Source: Leptobrachium leishanense (lineage: Eukaryota; Chordata; Amphibia; Anura; Megophryidae). Taken from it: a stretch of 64,000 nt of DNA. Both the position numbers and the translations under genes were made by a program. The notes under the pieces were generated by a model. It had not been told where the DNA came from. It ran no database searches and worked only from the letters and a program-made list of their open reading frames with translations. The stretch lies in assembly GCA_009667805.1 (NCBI GenBank), contig CM019065.1, positions 153,920,101 to 153,984,100 on the forward strand, written 5' to 3'. This document shows positions 44,241 through 55,509 of this stretch, piece after piece; the first letter of the stretch is position 1; every line of letters starts with the position of its first letter.

Positions 44241-45021
44241 TGTCACGTTCAGCCACAATGGCGGTACCTGGCATGCGCCAAGTAGGGCCCAAGTATGAGG
44301 AAAAGCCGCTATATGCAGAGATGCATGACACAACAATCAGGATAAGGAAATAAACCACAGGAGACACTGGGGACCTCTGCACGGCTATACCGAAGGAGCC
44401 CTATACTGATAGATCGGTCCTTAGAGTGGCCGAATCTGCACTAATAGAAAAAGGTTACCTTGTAGCCGTGCACAGTCCTGGGGAAAACACAGACACCTGA
44501 AGGAGTTATACTCAACAACTTGCAGGGAAGGACTTCAATATACAAAAGCCGTGGTCAACAGGGATACACAACATATAATTCAATATGCACAGAACAGCTA
44601 GGGATGTCCAGAAGAGTCGTCAATAAATAAGCCAGGAGTCAAAACCAAAACGTATACCTTGAGCCAAAGTGGGGATATAGCACCAGAGAAAATCCGTCAG
44701 CCAGGCCAGAGGGTCAATACCAGGAGGTCAATCAGAAACCTTAGAACTCAGACAAGGGGGAAACACTGAGAAAGCACTAGGATAGAATAACAGGGAGCTC
44801 TCAGGAACAAATCTGTAGCTGAAGTGAACCAGGATGCAAGAGCATGGTGATATGGGCCCATGGCTTTATATAGGGGAGTAATCAGCCCATATCACCAGCA
44901 GAAGCTCAACGAGCAAAGAACTTAACCCCTGAGCTACATGTCAGGGAAAGCAGAACAGGGAAACACAGACATAAGGAATACAGAGGGCAGGGAGACAGGG
45001 TTGGAACGTGGGAACGTGACA
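44241..45021 (-). mobile_element. Solo LTR of a fourth LTR family (family D)
   Basis: 781 bp with TGTCACGTTC and GAACGTGACA ends and a 5-bp duplication CCGGG/CTGGG (one mismatch). The minus strand reads like an LTR, with CCTATATAAAGCC as a probable TATA box near 44872. No internal region. It interrupts the old Gypsy-A-type LTR exactly within its ACCCGGGTACC motif. The parent family is unknown to me. Confidence 0.82.
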
Positions 45022-45171
45022 CTGGGTACCCGAGACAATACACATACACATTTTTGAGCTATTATTCACGGGACTTACACTCCAGAACTGAAGGGGTTAA
45101 TCTTTCTCTTTTGCCGCTGCGTGGTTTTCCTGTGTTACAAAATCCTCTCGTTTAAATACCGTATCTACTTT

Positions 45172-46216
45172 ATGTAGCGCTCACTCCCGGAGGAGCCGCT
45201 GAAATTGAACCTCGGGTCAGTCTCCCCGCACTAGGGAATAAATATACTCCAGCACCGTTGTGGATTTTATAAATTATATAGTTTACTAGAATAAATGGCA
45301 TATAATTAATAACACGGTGTTCGTAGATATATTTACAGTACTTTGTAATGCGGGAAACGCGCAGCGGAAAAGAAATACGATGTTTTCGTAATTCGAGAAA
45401 CGCGCAGTGGAAAATAAATACGATGTTTCGTATTTCGAGGAACGCGCAGCGGAAAATAAATGGAAAATTATCTTTAACCCCTTTTTGATTGGGGAGTGAG
45501 TCCCGCACAGGTTGTGTCCCGGAATGTAAGTGTGTGTGTGTGTTATGGTACCCGGGTACACTATTCAACTGGCCAGTGAATTTCTTAAGAGGTATCTTCG
45601 ACTAGTCAAGTTGGGGCCCTGTGGGTTTTGGAAACAAACAGCAGCGTGCTTTCTTGGTTTTACAACGGCCTAGAAGGCCTCTCACCCATCCGCCAGATAC
45701 TTGAGGCTCTGCTTGACCCAGGACGTCTCTCCGCTCGATATTGACTGGGGCTTTCCTGGCTTCTGGATCCGCTGTCTGGCTTTCTGCTCCTGCCGCGACT
45801 TGTCCAGCTTACCGCCTGCTCTCCCAGTCCGATCGACCTGCGGTACTCCTTACTCAGGGTCCTCTGGCTTAATCAATAGCAGCTTGGGTAATCTTGTGGA
45901 TCACTGGGTCTCCCTTTGGTAAGGCTGAGTAACCCGATCTGTAACTCCGTTAGGCCGCACCTGCGCTCCGACCTGGACACTGTTACATTCTGCAGCACTG
46001 TGTCTTGTCTCTCTCACTCCCTGGCGCGCTCTGCCAGCTCTCCCCACGAGGCTCAGGATGTAAGTCCCTGTGTCCCACCCACTTCCTGTGTCCGTTCCCA
46101 AAGCATGCCGGAAAATGTAGTCCCAATGTAATATTCAGTGTCTCACATTGCGCTTGTCTCCCTCCGGTGGCCAAAAATAGGTACTGCCACAATAAGGAAT
46201 TAAACACAGCGCTACA
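45172..46216 (-). repeat. Gypsy-A copy 2, 3' LTR
   Basis: On plus it starts TGTAGCGCTCACTCCCGG and ends CAGCGCTACA. Next to the polypurine tract (46217-46229 on the complement). Holds three CG-rich tandem units around AACGCGCAGCGGAAAA at 45350-45460. Confidence 0.93.
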
Positions 46217-46285
46217 CTCTCCCCCTCCTAGAACTCTTGGGTCTCTCCAAGGAGGTGCAGCAGTCACATTACATTTCAACACAGT

Positions 46286-49200
46286 TTAGGCAACATATAC
46301 AGGCTCAGCAGTAAGCATACAGTGGGTTAGATACACTTCCTCAAGTTGACTCATGCTTTGGGCTACCTCAGCTAACATAGCAGACACTTCGGGCAACCTT
46401 CGCACTGTGGTGACAGCCTCTTCAGTGCTATGTCCTGGTGAGTCGTAGGTGAGTCGCTGGGGCGGTCGAACAGAGCGTTTTGGTTCTGGCTCAATCAGTT
46501 CCTCTTCAGGTGGAAGTACTATAGGCGCTGGCTCAGTCCTTCTTTCTACCACTGGAGCAGACACCTCTTCGGAGTATGATCCCTCCAGTGAAGGCATAGA
46601 ACTGTAGTCATAAGATTCAGCTTCAGGAACTACAGGGATTGCAATAGTCTCAGGAACTTCTAACTGAAATTCAGGAGCTTCAGGCCTCAAATTACTTTCC
46701 CACCGTTCAGGAACCGCGATAACCTCTTCAGGTTCCGGTGAGCGCATCCAGTCCAGACAAAAAACTCTCTTCCTCACTGTCCCTTTCGCTCTCTTCGACA
46801 GCCCGGGTCTGCTGAGACCGAGTAACGGGAGGCAAACGTGGAGCAGGCGGATTTGGCAGAGAAAGTTCGTCCCCAACTGGCATCCTCACTGCCTCTCTCA
46901 AAGGTAACAAATGATTCCGGTGCCAGTTCTTAAGAGGCCCAGCCTTTCCATCCGGCCGGATTTGATACACCGGCAGACCCGGCAGTTGCTTGCAGACGAT
47001 GTAGACTTGAGAACTCCATCTATCCGCCAACTTTTGCCTCGCAGCAGCACCCAAGTTCTTCAACAAAACCCTATCACCGGGTTGTAGATCCTGTATCCGA
47101 ACTTTCAAGTCATAGTTCCTTTTGTTCCTTTGCTCCCTGTTTCCTGAGGTCAAACAGGCCTGTTCAAACGCAGAGGCCAGATTCTTTCGAAGTCTATCCA
47201 CGTCATTTCTATGGGAAGCTACCGACGTCTGGTCTAGAGATAACCCAAACGCCAAATCAACCGGCAGTCGAGCTTCTCTTCCGAACATAAGACGGTACGG
47301 TGAGTATCCAGTTGCGTCACTCTCCGTACTGTTATATGCATGCACCAGAGTAGCTATGTGACGACTCCAACTCTGCTTCTCTGTGTTTGACAATGTCCCC
47401 AGCATATTTAGCAGCGTGCGATTAAACCTTTCAGGCTGAGCATCACCTTGAGGGTGATATGGTGTAGTTCGGGTCTTTTGGATTCCCAACAGTTCCAACA
47501 ATTGCCCAACAAGTCGGCTTTCAAAGTCTCTACCCTGATCAGAGTGTATTCTCCTTGGTAGGCCGTAGTAAACAAAGAACTTCTCCATCAGAACCTTTGC
47601 TACTGTCGGAGCGCGTTGGTCTTTCTTGGAAAAGGCTTGGGCGTAACGTGTGAAGTGATCAGTCACTACTAAAATATTCCCTTGCCCACTAGCATCCGGC
47701 TCTAAGCACAGGAAGTCAATGCACACCAAATCCATGGGTCCCTGACTCTGCAGATGGCTCATTGGAGCGGTTCGGGTCGGTAGAGTCTTCCTCTGAATAC
47801 ACCTTAGACATGAATGGCAATAACTTTCCACTTCGGCTCTCATGCAAGGCCAATAGAACCTGTCTCGCACCAGCTTAAAAGTCCTTTCAGCGCCCAAATG
47901 TCCATGCTCATCATGTAGCGATCGCAGCACACTCTCCATATGTTTAGTGGGAAGGAATAACTGTTGGGTCTCTTCAGCATTGGTTGAGGGGCCCCTTCGG
48001 TAGACCACCCCATCCAACATCTTCAACCGTTCCCACTCTTTGTAGACCAATCTGGCTCCGTCTGGGGAATTGGTCAGTAGAATTTCACGCTGGTTCGCAG
48101 TCAGGGCCTTTATGGTTAACGCAATTAAAGGGTCTCTGGCCTGATCAGCTTTCAGGTCCTGTTTTGAAAAGGTAGGTAGACTTTCATCCCTCAATTGCGT
48201 AGGGTTGCAGTAGAACTCCGGAACAGCCGCAGCCATGACTCCTATGGCCTCCGCTTCAATCCCTCCCTTGACCCGGCTCTCTGCTCCTTGACACAAAGCT
48301 TGGACCCCCGTCTGGAGTTAACTGAGTCCATTCTGCAGCGTAGGGTCTTCTCGACAAAGCATCAGCATCTCGATTATTCACCCCAGAGCGATACTTCAGG
48401 CTGAACCGAAACCCTGACAGAGAGGCCAACCACCGATGTCCCGTTGCGTCCAGTTTCGCAGTAGTAAGAATATAGGTAAGAGGATTGTTATCCGTCTTTA
48501 TCACAAACTCAGCTCCATACAGATAGTCCTTTAACTTGTCTACCACTGCCCACTTTAAGGCTAGGAACTCCAACTTGTGGGTAGGGTAGTTCTTCTCTGA
48601 AGGCGTAAGGCTCCGGCTCACGTACGCTACAGGCCTCAGCAATCCACCATACTCTTGATACAGGACTCCTCCTAAACCTTCTCTGCTGGCATCCACATGT
48701 AACTCATACGGCTTGTGAGGGTCCACGTAGGCCAAGACAGGAGCTTGAGTTAGACTCTCTTTCAGCTTCAAGAAAGCACCTTCACATTGACTAGTCCATT
48801 CTCCCTGTATGGACTCTCGAGCTTTCCTTGGTCCTGGAGCTGACGGGTTTCGGTCAGAGACCTTGCAGCCTTCTTCTGTGCTTTCCTTCTGTAGGAGTTT
48901 GTTCAGTGGTTGAGCTATTTTTGCGAATCCTCCTACAAATCTTCAATAATAAGAGCAGAACCCCAAGAAAGATCTAAGTTCAGTGACGTTTCGGGGTCTA
49001 GGCCAAGAAGCTACGGCCTCCAACTTCCGAGGATCTGTTGAAACACCTTCTGCTGAGACCACATGTCCCAAATACGTAACAGACGGTAGGCAGAATTGAC
49101 ATTTCTCCAGAGACAGTTTCAATCCCTCTTCATGGAGCCTCTTCAAGACCTTCTCCAAACGTTGCTCATGTTCTTCCAGAGTCTTCCCAAACACAATTAT

Positions 49201-50866
49201 GTCATCCAGGTACACTAATACGTTGATCAGATTCATGTCCCCGACTGTCTTCTCCATTAACCGTTGGAACGTGGCTGGAGCCCCCGTAAGGCCTTGAGGC
49301 ATTCTGTTGAATTCAAAGAACCCCAGTGGACAGATGAACGCAGTCTTCTCTTTGTCTTCAGGATGCATTGGTATCTGGTGATACCCACTTCGCAGGTCTA
49401 GTACACTAAACCATTTTGCTCCAGACAAACACTGTAAGGCATCTTCTATCCGAGGAGTAGCATATTGGTCTGGGATGGTTCTCCGATTCAGCGTGCGATA
49501 GTCTATGCATAGGCGGACAGAACCATTCTTCTTCCGGACCATCACTATTAGAGATGCGTATGGACTCCTGGACTCTTGGATCACCTTGGTTCTTTGCAGT
49601 TCATTCAGCTGTTCTCGCAGATCATCCAAGTCTCCCAGCGGAACTCGTCTTGACCTTTCATGAAACGGCTTGTCTTCTTGTAATCGAATGCGGTGCTCAG
49701 TACTTTCAGCTAGGCCTACGTCGAACTCATCTTTCGAGAACAATTCTCTCCACTTTAGAACTTGAGACTGAAGACGTTTCTTCCATTCAGGTGAAATGGG
49801 AGCGTCCTTGGGGTAGAATCTTTCATCTGGAATCTCTTTATCCACTCCCCCTCCTAAATCGGTAGGAGAGAGAGAGGCGTAGCAGACGCTACTTGCCCGA
49901 TAGGCATTCGTGCTTTAAGGACTACTGGAGAATCAGACACATTGCACACGCTGACTGAGACTCTTCCTCGTGTTCTTTTCAAAGCTTTAGTGGAGATTAT
50001 TTCAGGAATCACTTCGACTCCGGCTTCACTCCCATGATTACAATCGGTTTCCAGTACCACATAGGGACCTGGTTGCGATCCGTTCAACTTGACTGAAGCC
50101 CGGAAGCTCGCTACTTCTCCTGCTTGCAGAACCTTCTCTGTTCCTTCTAATCTCCACAGGCGCCCCACTTCGGCAGGTGCCTTCTGTTCCTCGACCATCC
50201 TCTGATAGACTGGACGTAACATTGGGTGTACTCCTTGAGTAGAACCTTCTTCCAATACGATAGGTGTCAGGAGACGTCGCACCAAATCAGTATTCGTCCC
50301 CACTATCATGGAACTCCTGTTTGCCCCTGAAGGCCGAGGACACACAATGGCCAATGCATCACAACCTCCAGACTGTCCGATGACTTCGGATCCGATCTCC
50401 AACTTCACCTGTAGATACCCGTCATATGGGAGTTTCTCAGTTCCAATGCCCCAGATTTCCAGGTCCTTCAATTTCTGTAGAGGAATGTGCTTCAAGTGTT
50501 TCTCGTAGAAGTCTCGGTAGATCAATGTCACTTGAGCCCCTGAATCCAACAGGGCTTTCGTGTAGACTCCCTCCACTTGGATTGGCACAATAGGAGAAGG
50601 ACCTATCAGCTGGTCAGGAAACTTGGTGGTGGCACCAGGACACTTAGACCCAGTTTGTTGTACCCTGGCCTTCTTCTTGGCCCGTGTAGGTTAGGTTTTG
50701 GGTGTGCATTGCTTCCCCATGACGTAGGTCCGGATGCTAAGGGAGTGACTCTTTCAGTCCTGGCAGGCTCAGCAGTTGGCCGGACTTTGGGCCCTCTCGC
50801 CCTCTTAGTCCTGGCTTGATTTTTGGAGCGGGTTTCAACCTTCGGGCACCTAGGTTGCTCCTTCAC
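46286..50866 (-). pseudogene. Gypsy-A copy 2 pol, broken
   Basis: Co-linear with the pol of copy 1. The protease Asp block (LLDSGAQVTL) is near 50545, YLDD near 49215, LHVDAS near 48700, integrase HHCC near 47900-47800, and the D,D,E core at about 47715-47440. Breaks: a 5-bp duplication near 50690, an insertion near 49865, a CGA-to-TGA-type stop near 48950, a frameshift near 48300 and a frameshift near 46790. It keeps the acidic C-terminal tail (46740-46290), shortened by about 30 residues relative to copy 1. Not functional. Confidence 0.93.
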
Positions 50867-52353
50867 TTGTGCCCTCTGGCGTTTCCCGCCAGTGAGGTAG
50901 ATAACAGTCCTTCTAAGGCTTTCAAAAGCTCCTCAACTCTATTCCCTTCAGGCTTCTGGCCTTTGCATTGTGCGCGGAAGTGGCCCATTTCTCCACAACC
51001 GAAACATCTCTTCTTAGAAAGCGGAGACGCAGTCGCCTGCTGTGATTCGGTTGAAGGACCCTGTCTAGACGCCACAGCAACTCCGGTTGTCTGCATGCCT
51101 GTAAGGAACTTCTGCATTTCTGCCTGCATCTCTGTCACCTTCAACAATACTCGGCACAGTTCCGCGTGCACCTGTTGCAATTCAGCTTGAGCTTCTTGTA
51201 CTTTCTTAACAGTTTTGTGCAACTCACCATGTTCAGAGAGGTTTAATTCTTTGACAGCCCTCTCTGTGGATTTAAAAGCGATCAGATGCTCTTGCTCGTC
51301 CATGTCAGATCCGTAGGTATCTAACGAGTCGCTTTCAGGCTGCAAACAGTCGTTATGCCTCACAGGTTGCGCGTAAGCTCTTTCCCCTCGCCTGAAGGAT
51401 TTTTCTTCCAGTAAAGCCTCCTCCTCTCTGACAGCTCGGATCAGTTCCAGGTACTTTAGTTCTTGATTACCTGCTCTGCTTCTCAGCTGCAGCATCACTG
51501 GATCTAGAGGTTGAGAGCCCCTCAGGATCTGTTTTATTCGGATCTTATCCACTTCAGCCGGTTCGGCCCCTTTCTTGAGGAGTATCTGGTGCAGAATCTT
51601 ATCTAGGCGCCTCATGTATTCGGTCATTCTCTCACCTTTCCACTGGTAGGTGTGTTCATACTGATATACAAGCTCTGCGGCCTTTTCCGTTCGCCCAAAA
51701 ACTTCCTCCAGAACGTTCAAATAATCTAGAGCAGTGCAGTCTTTCTTACTCAATTTTAGGTTTCTCACCGCTTCTGACGCAGGTCCCTTTAAGCTCTCGG
51801 TGATCCTTTGCTTTTTCTGGGCTTCAGGGACGTCCCACTCATCCAGAGCCTGCATCGCCTGTTCCACCCATTCTTCGAAGGTTTCTTCTCCCGCCGGAGT
51901 TGGTACGTTTCCTGTAAAATTTCTCAACCGTCGATAACCGAAGTTAGTGTGCGGAGGGCTTGTTCTCTGACACTTAGCCAGCAAATCTCCAATAGCCACT
52001 ATAAATTCAGGCCCGATCATGGCCAACGGACTGGGCGCGGGAACACTCGCGGATTCGCCACGTGGCACACTTGGCTGAATCAGTTGGACTTCCACCTCAT
52101 CGGTCAGCTTCACGCTCGCGCCCTGAAAACACACTGGAACACCCTTTCTCCACTCAAAAAGAACATACATGTGAGAGGTCTCTGGGTTCTCTTTAATGTC
52201 CAGGATTAACCCCCGATGATCTGGTGTCAGCACGGCCATGGCCTGGCGAATCTGATCTTCGGCCCAAGTGTCTGCGGGAATATCCATGACTATACAACAT
52301 TCTAACTGACTACTCTGCTCCTCACACCATTTGGCAGCAGTGTCTGGATCCAT
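50863..52353 (-). CDS. Gypsy-A gag, intact, PNMA-like with CCHC zinc knuckle
   Basis: 496 residues from the ATG complementary to 52351-52353. The N-terminal PNMA-like domain and capsid-like domain are as in copy 1. Then come a coiled-coil-like Glu/Gln segment (about residues 380-430) and one CCHC knuckle, CFGCGEMGHFRAQC (complement of 50965-51006; C-x2-C-x4-H-x4-C). The gag stop overlaps the pol frame, which is -1 relative to it. Gag makes the capsid; the knuckle binds element RNA. It remains open although pol is broken, so this copy could still supply particles if transcribed. That is inference. Confidence 0.93.
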   Translation of the reverse strand: MDPDTAAKWCEEQSSQLECCIVMDIPADTWAEDQIRQAMAVLTPDHRGLILDIKENPETSHMYVLFEWRKGVPVCFQGASVKLTDEVEVQLIQPSVPRGESASVPAPSPLAMIGPEFIVAIGDLLAKCQRTSPPHTNFGYRRLRNFTGNVPTPAGEETFEEWVEQAMQALDEWDVPEAQKKQRITESLKGPASEAVRNLKLSKKDCTALDYLNVLEEVFGRTEKAAELVYQYEHTYQWKGERMTEYMRRLDKILHQILLKKGAEPAEVDKIRIKQILRGSQPLDPVMLQLRSRAGNQELKYLELIRAVREEEALLEEKSFRRGERAYAQPVRHNDCLQPESDSLDTYGSDMDEQEHLIAFKSTERAVKELNLSEHGELHKTVKKVQEAQAELQQVHAELCRVLLKVTEMQAEMQKFLTGMQTTGVAVASRQGPSTESQQATASPLSKKRCFGCGEMGHFRAQCKGQKPEGNRVEELLKALEGLLSTSLAGNARGHK

Positions 52354-52411
52354 ATTTAACCCTTTAGATGCGGTTTTTCCAGAGACTGGATCCCGGGCAC
52401 GAGCCCCCACG

Positions 52412-53498
52412 TGTAGCGCTCACTCCCGGAGGAGCCACTGAAATTGAACCTCGGGTCAGTCTCCCCGCACTAGGGAATAAATATACTCCAGCACCGTTGT
52501 GGATTTTATAAATTATATAGTTTACTAGAATAAATGGCATATAATGAATAACACGGTGTTCGTAGATATATTTACAGTACTTCGTAATGCGGGAAACGCG
52601 CAGCGGAAAAGAAATACGATGCTTCGTATTTCGAGGAAACGCGCAGCGGAAAAGAAATACAAGGTTTTCGTAATTCGAGAAACGCGCAGCGGAAAATAAA
52701 TACGATGTTTCGTATTTCGAGGAACGCGCAGCGGAAAATAAATGGAAAATTATCTTTAACCTCTTTTTGATTGGGGAGTGAGTCCCGCACAGGTTGTGTC
52801 CCGGAATGTAAGTGTGTGTGTGTGTTATGGTACCCGGGTACACTATTCAACTGGCCAGTGAATTTCTTAAGAGGTATCTTCGACTAGTCAAGTTGGGGCC
52901 CTGTGGGTTTTGGAAACCAACAGCAGCGTGCTTTCTTGGTTTTACAACCGCCTAGAAGGCCTCTCACCCATCCGCCAGATACTTGAGACTCCGCTTGACC
53001 CAGGACGTCTCTCCGCTCGATATTGACTGGGGCTCTCCTGGCTTCTGGATCCGCTGTCTGGCTTTCTGCTCCTGCCGCGACTTGTCCAGCTTACCGCCTG
53101 CTCTCCCAGCCCGATCGACCTGCGGTACTCCTTACTCAGGGTCCTCTGGCTTCCTCAATAGCAGCTTGGGTAATCTTGTGGATCACTGGGTCTCCCTTTG
53201 GTAAGGCTGAGTAACCCGATCTGTAACTCCGTTAGGCCGCACCTGCGCTCCGGCCTGGACACTGTTACGTTCTGCAGCACTGTGTCTTGTCTCTCTCACT
53301 CCCTGGCGCGCTCTGCCAGCTCTCCCCACGAGGCTCAGGATGTAAGTCCCTGTGTCCCACCCACTTCCTGTGTCCGTTCCCAAAGCATGCGGGGAAATGT
53401 AGTCCCAATGTAATATTCAGTGTCTCACATTGCGCTTGTCTCCCTCCGGTGGCCAAAAATAGGTACTTCCACAATAAGGAATTAAACAAAGCGCTACA
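52412..53498 (-). repeat. Gypsy-A copy 2, 5' LTR
   Basis: 1087 bp. Has four of the CG-rich tandem units (52580-52740), where the partner LTR has three. Ends AAAGCGCTACA. Confidence 0.93.
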
Positions 53499-53634
53499 TT
53501 TATATATGTTGCTTTATTGGGATCAGTAAAGAATATAATCTATAAAAAAGTGCTGGTGTATATTTATTCCCTAGTGCGGTGAGACTAACCCGAGGTTAAT
53601 TCAGCGGCTCCTCCGGGAGTGAGCGCTACAGTTA

Positions 53635-53861
53635 TTTACGGGAATATTGTTTCTTTTGTATGTATGCATTGCCCCCGGAATTCAGGATGACTTTTTTTGT
53701 TTAAATCATACTGATATTATTAAAGGCACACTTTTGGCAACATAAAAACTTCAGCTTTGTAGAATAGTTAGAGTGCAATGATCCCGATCCAATAGAAAAC
53801 TGCTTTTTTGTAGGTTTTATTCAGGGCTAAACTCAGAATCCATGTCAGAGTTCTGGAGAAT
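53635..53861. other. Flanking sequence, nothing recognised
   Basis: Short AT-rich interval between the old LTR and the next element. Confidence 0.4.
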
Positions 53862-54775
53862 CAGGGCCGGTGCTAGACTATTTTGCCCCTCCCCCCCAAA
53901 AAAAAATTGTTAACTGATGAAATACCACACTCTCTGACAACACAGCACTATACTATATATTTCATCAAATATATATATAGACGTTTGCATATGCCACAAA
54001 ATCACCCCAAACTGAATACCCCATCTGTAAAAATAACCCCCATCTGTACAAACACCCCCAATCAGACCCACTTCCCATTCAAACACACCCTAACCCACAG
54101 GCACAATGTTCGGGGACACCACACACTGTGCGGGGACACAAACACACACACTGTGCAGGGGGACAAACAGACACACTGTGCAGGGGGACAAACACACACT
54201 GTGCGAGGACACAGACACATTGTGCAGGGACACACACAAACTGCGGGGACACACACACAAACTGCGGGGGGGACACACACTGTGCGGACACACACACACA
54301 AACTGCGGGGACACACACTGTGCGGGGACACATAAACACTGCGAACACACACACACTGCGGGGTGGGACACGCAAACTGTGCAGACACACACACACTGTC
54401 CAGGGATACACAAACACTGTGCGGACACACACACTGCGGGGTGGGACACACACACACTGTGCAGGACACACACACTGTCCGGGGATACACAAACACTGTG
54501 CGGACACACACACTGCGGGGTAGGACACACACACACACTGTGCAGGACACACACTGTGCGGGTCGGACACATACTGTGCAGGGAGCTGCACACGGTCGGT
54601 CTATGCCTACCTTACCCCCTCTGCTGGCCGGTCCTGAGATCAGTCTTTCTTTCTTTCTCCTTCACCTCTTTTCTTTCATCTGCTCTGCTTCTTTCTTCTC
54701 TGCTCTTCTTCCTGCATGCCTGCGTCATCAGATGGCGCCCCCCGCGTGCAAACAGTTACCATACAGCTAGAGGGC
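53862..54775. mobile_element. Probable hAT-type element with internal minisatellite
   Basis: Starts CAGGGCCGGTGCTAGACT followed by TTTTGCCCC and a C-run, the style of a common hAT end. A segment with GATGGCGCCCCCC near 54730 is what often precedes the opposite end. No clear right terminal repeat or duplication was found, so the right boundary is a guess. Contains the CACACTGTGCGGGGACAC array. Confidence 0.45.
54090..54590. repeat. ACACACTGTGCGGGGAC-type minisatellite
   Basis: About 25 irregular units of 15-25 bp mixing CA runs with CTGTGCGGGG or CTGCGGGG. Frames across it give cysteine/valine-rich or histidine/threonine-rich peptides on both strands; these are artefacts. Confidence 0.9.
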
Positions 54776-55261
54776 CTTGAGGAAATTGATGTATATCGCC
54801 AGTAAGGGAAACACTGCTATGAGAAAGGATGAATAGCAATAGGAGGAGAGTGAGGGAGCGCCGACCACTGAGTGGAGACAGGGACAGAAAGGCTCCAAAA
54901 ACATTGATTTTCGGAATTTTTCAGTTTTTAGAAATCTGTTTGAAGAGTCGTAAACCAATATCAAGATTTCTCTTTAAAGTAATTGTCCTTAAAGTACACT
55001 TGTCAAACTCCAAATGCTTGGCACCGACATTGCCTGTCAACCATAGGCCGATTCTTTTGATTTTATCTGATAAGTAAACAATGGAAGCTCTGATTGGACC
55101 TCTGACTTCTGTGTCAGTCATATCACCAATATGGCTGCACTCTGTAAGAAGGTTTAACAGCTGACTGTTTTAATCCAGTGTTTTCCAACTGTGTTTTCAG
55201 TGAGTACTAAGAAGCCAGACTTTAACCCTGCTAAGCCATATCACCTATACACCTATACACA
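54776..55261. other. Unassigned sequence
   Basis: No gene, terminal repeat or RNA gene recognised. Small overlapping frames on both strands near 54.8-55.1 kb lack motifs. Confidence 0.45.
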
Positions 55262-55495
55262 TATCACCTATACACATGTTTGCGGTGGATTGTCGGATGC
55301 ATATGGTTGGTTTTCAACATTTTTTCAGATCGATTCGGCATATATTTACGATCGATGCGGTGGTTTTTCGGATGCGTTTAGTGACTTGTTCACTGCACTT
55401 CAGGGACCCTGCGGTGAATGTTGAATTCACTGCAAGGTCGGCAAAGCGGACTAGCCGAAGTGCAGGGAACGTGGGGTGCACTCCGAATAACCCTG
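55262..55495 (+). mobile_element. CAGGG-family element, right-end fragment
   Basis: The right module (GTTTTCGGATGCG, then 'tgcacttcagggaccctgcg', then TCCGAATAACCCTG) ends at 55495, as in 841-1330. The left part is missing or unrecognisable. Confidence 0.7.
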
Positions 55496-55509
55496 CTAGA
55501 CAAATTATA

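Larger units (their letters stand above)
45172..53498 (-). mobile_element. Gypsy-A LTR retrotransposon, complete but older (copy 2)
   Basis: 8.33 kb, flanked by TTTA at 45168-45171 and 53499-53502. LTRs are 45172-46216 (1045 bp) and 52412-53498 (1087 bp). They differ by one 42-bp tandem unit and by roughly twenty substitutions counted by eye. Gag is intact, and pol has several frame breaks and a stop. It inserted into a solo LTR of its own superfamily, in opposite orientation. Confidence 0.95.
43571..53630 (+). mobile_element. Old Gypsy-A-type solo LTR, split by two nested insertions
   Basis: Starts TGAAGCGCTGCTTTAAAAAG and ends CTCCGGGAGTGAGCGCTACA, with GTTA on both sides (43567-43570 and 53631-53634). 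Its parts are 43571-44240, 45027-45171 and 53503-53630, about 0.94 kb in total. Landmarks match the Gypsy-A LTR: GTGAGAGGCCTCC, CACAGGGCCCCAAC, GACTAGTCGAAGA and AGTACCCGGGT. It is more diverged than the other copies, consistent with an older subfamily. Confidence 0.88.

Noticed and set aside
54062..54780. Cysteine/valine-rich frames resembling small secreted cysteine-rich peptides
   Set aside because: Created by the CACACTGTGCGGGG minisatellite read on the minus strand. Cysteine spacing follows the repeat, and no signal peptide or conserved framework is present.
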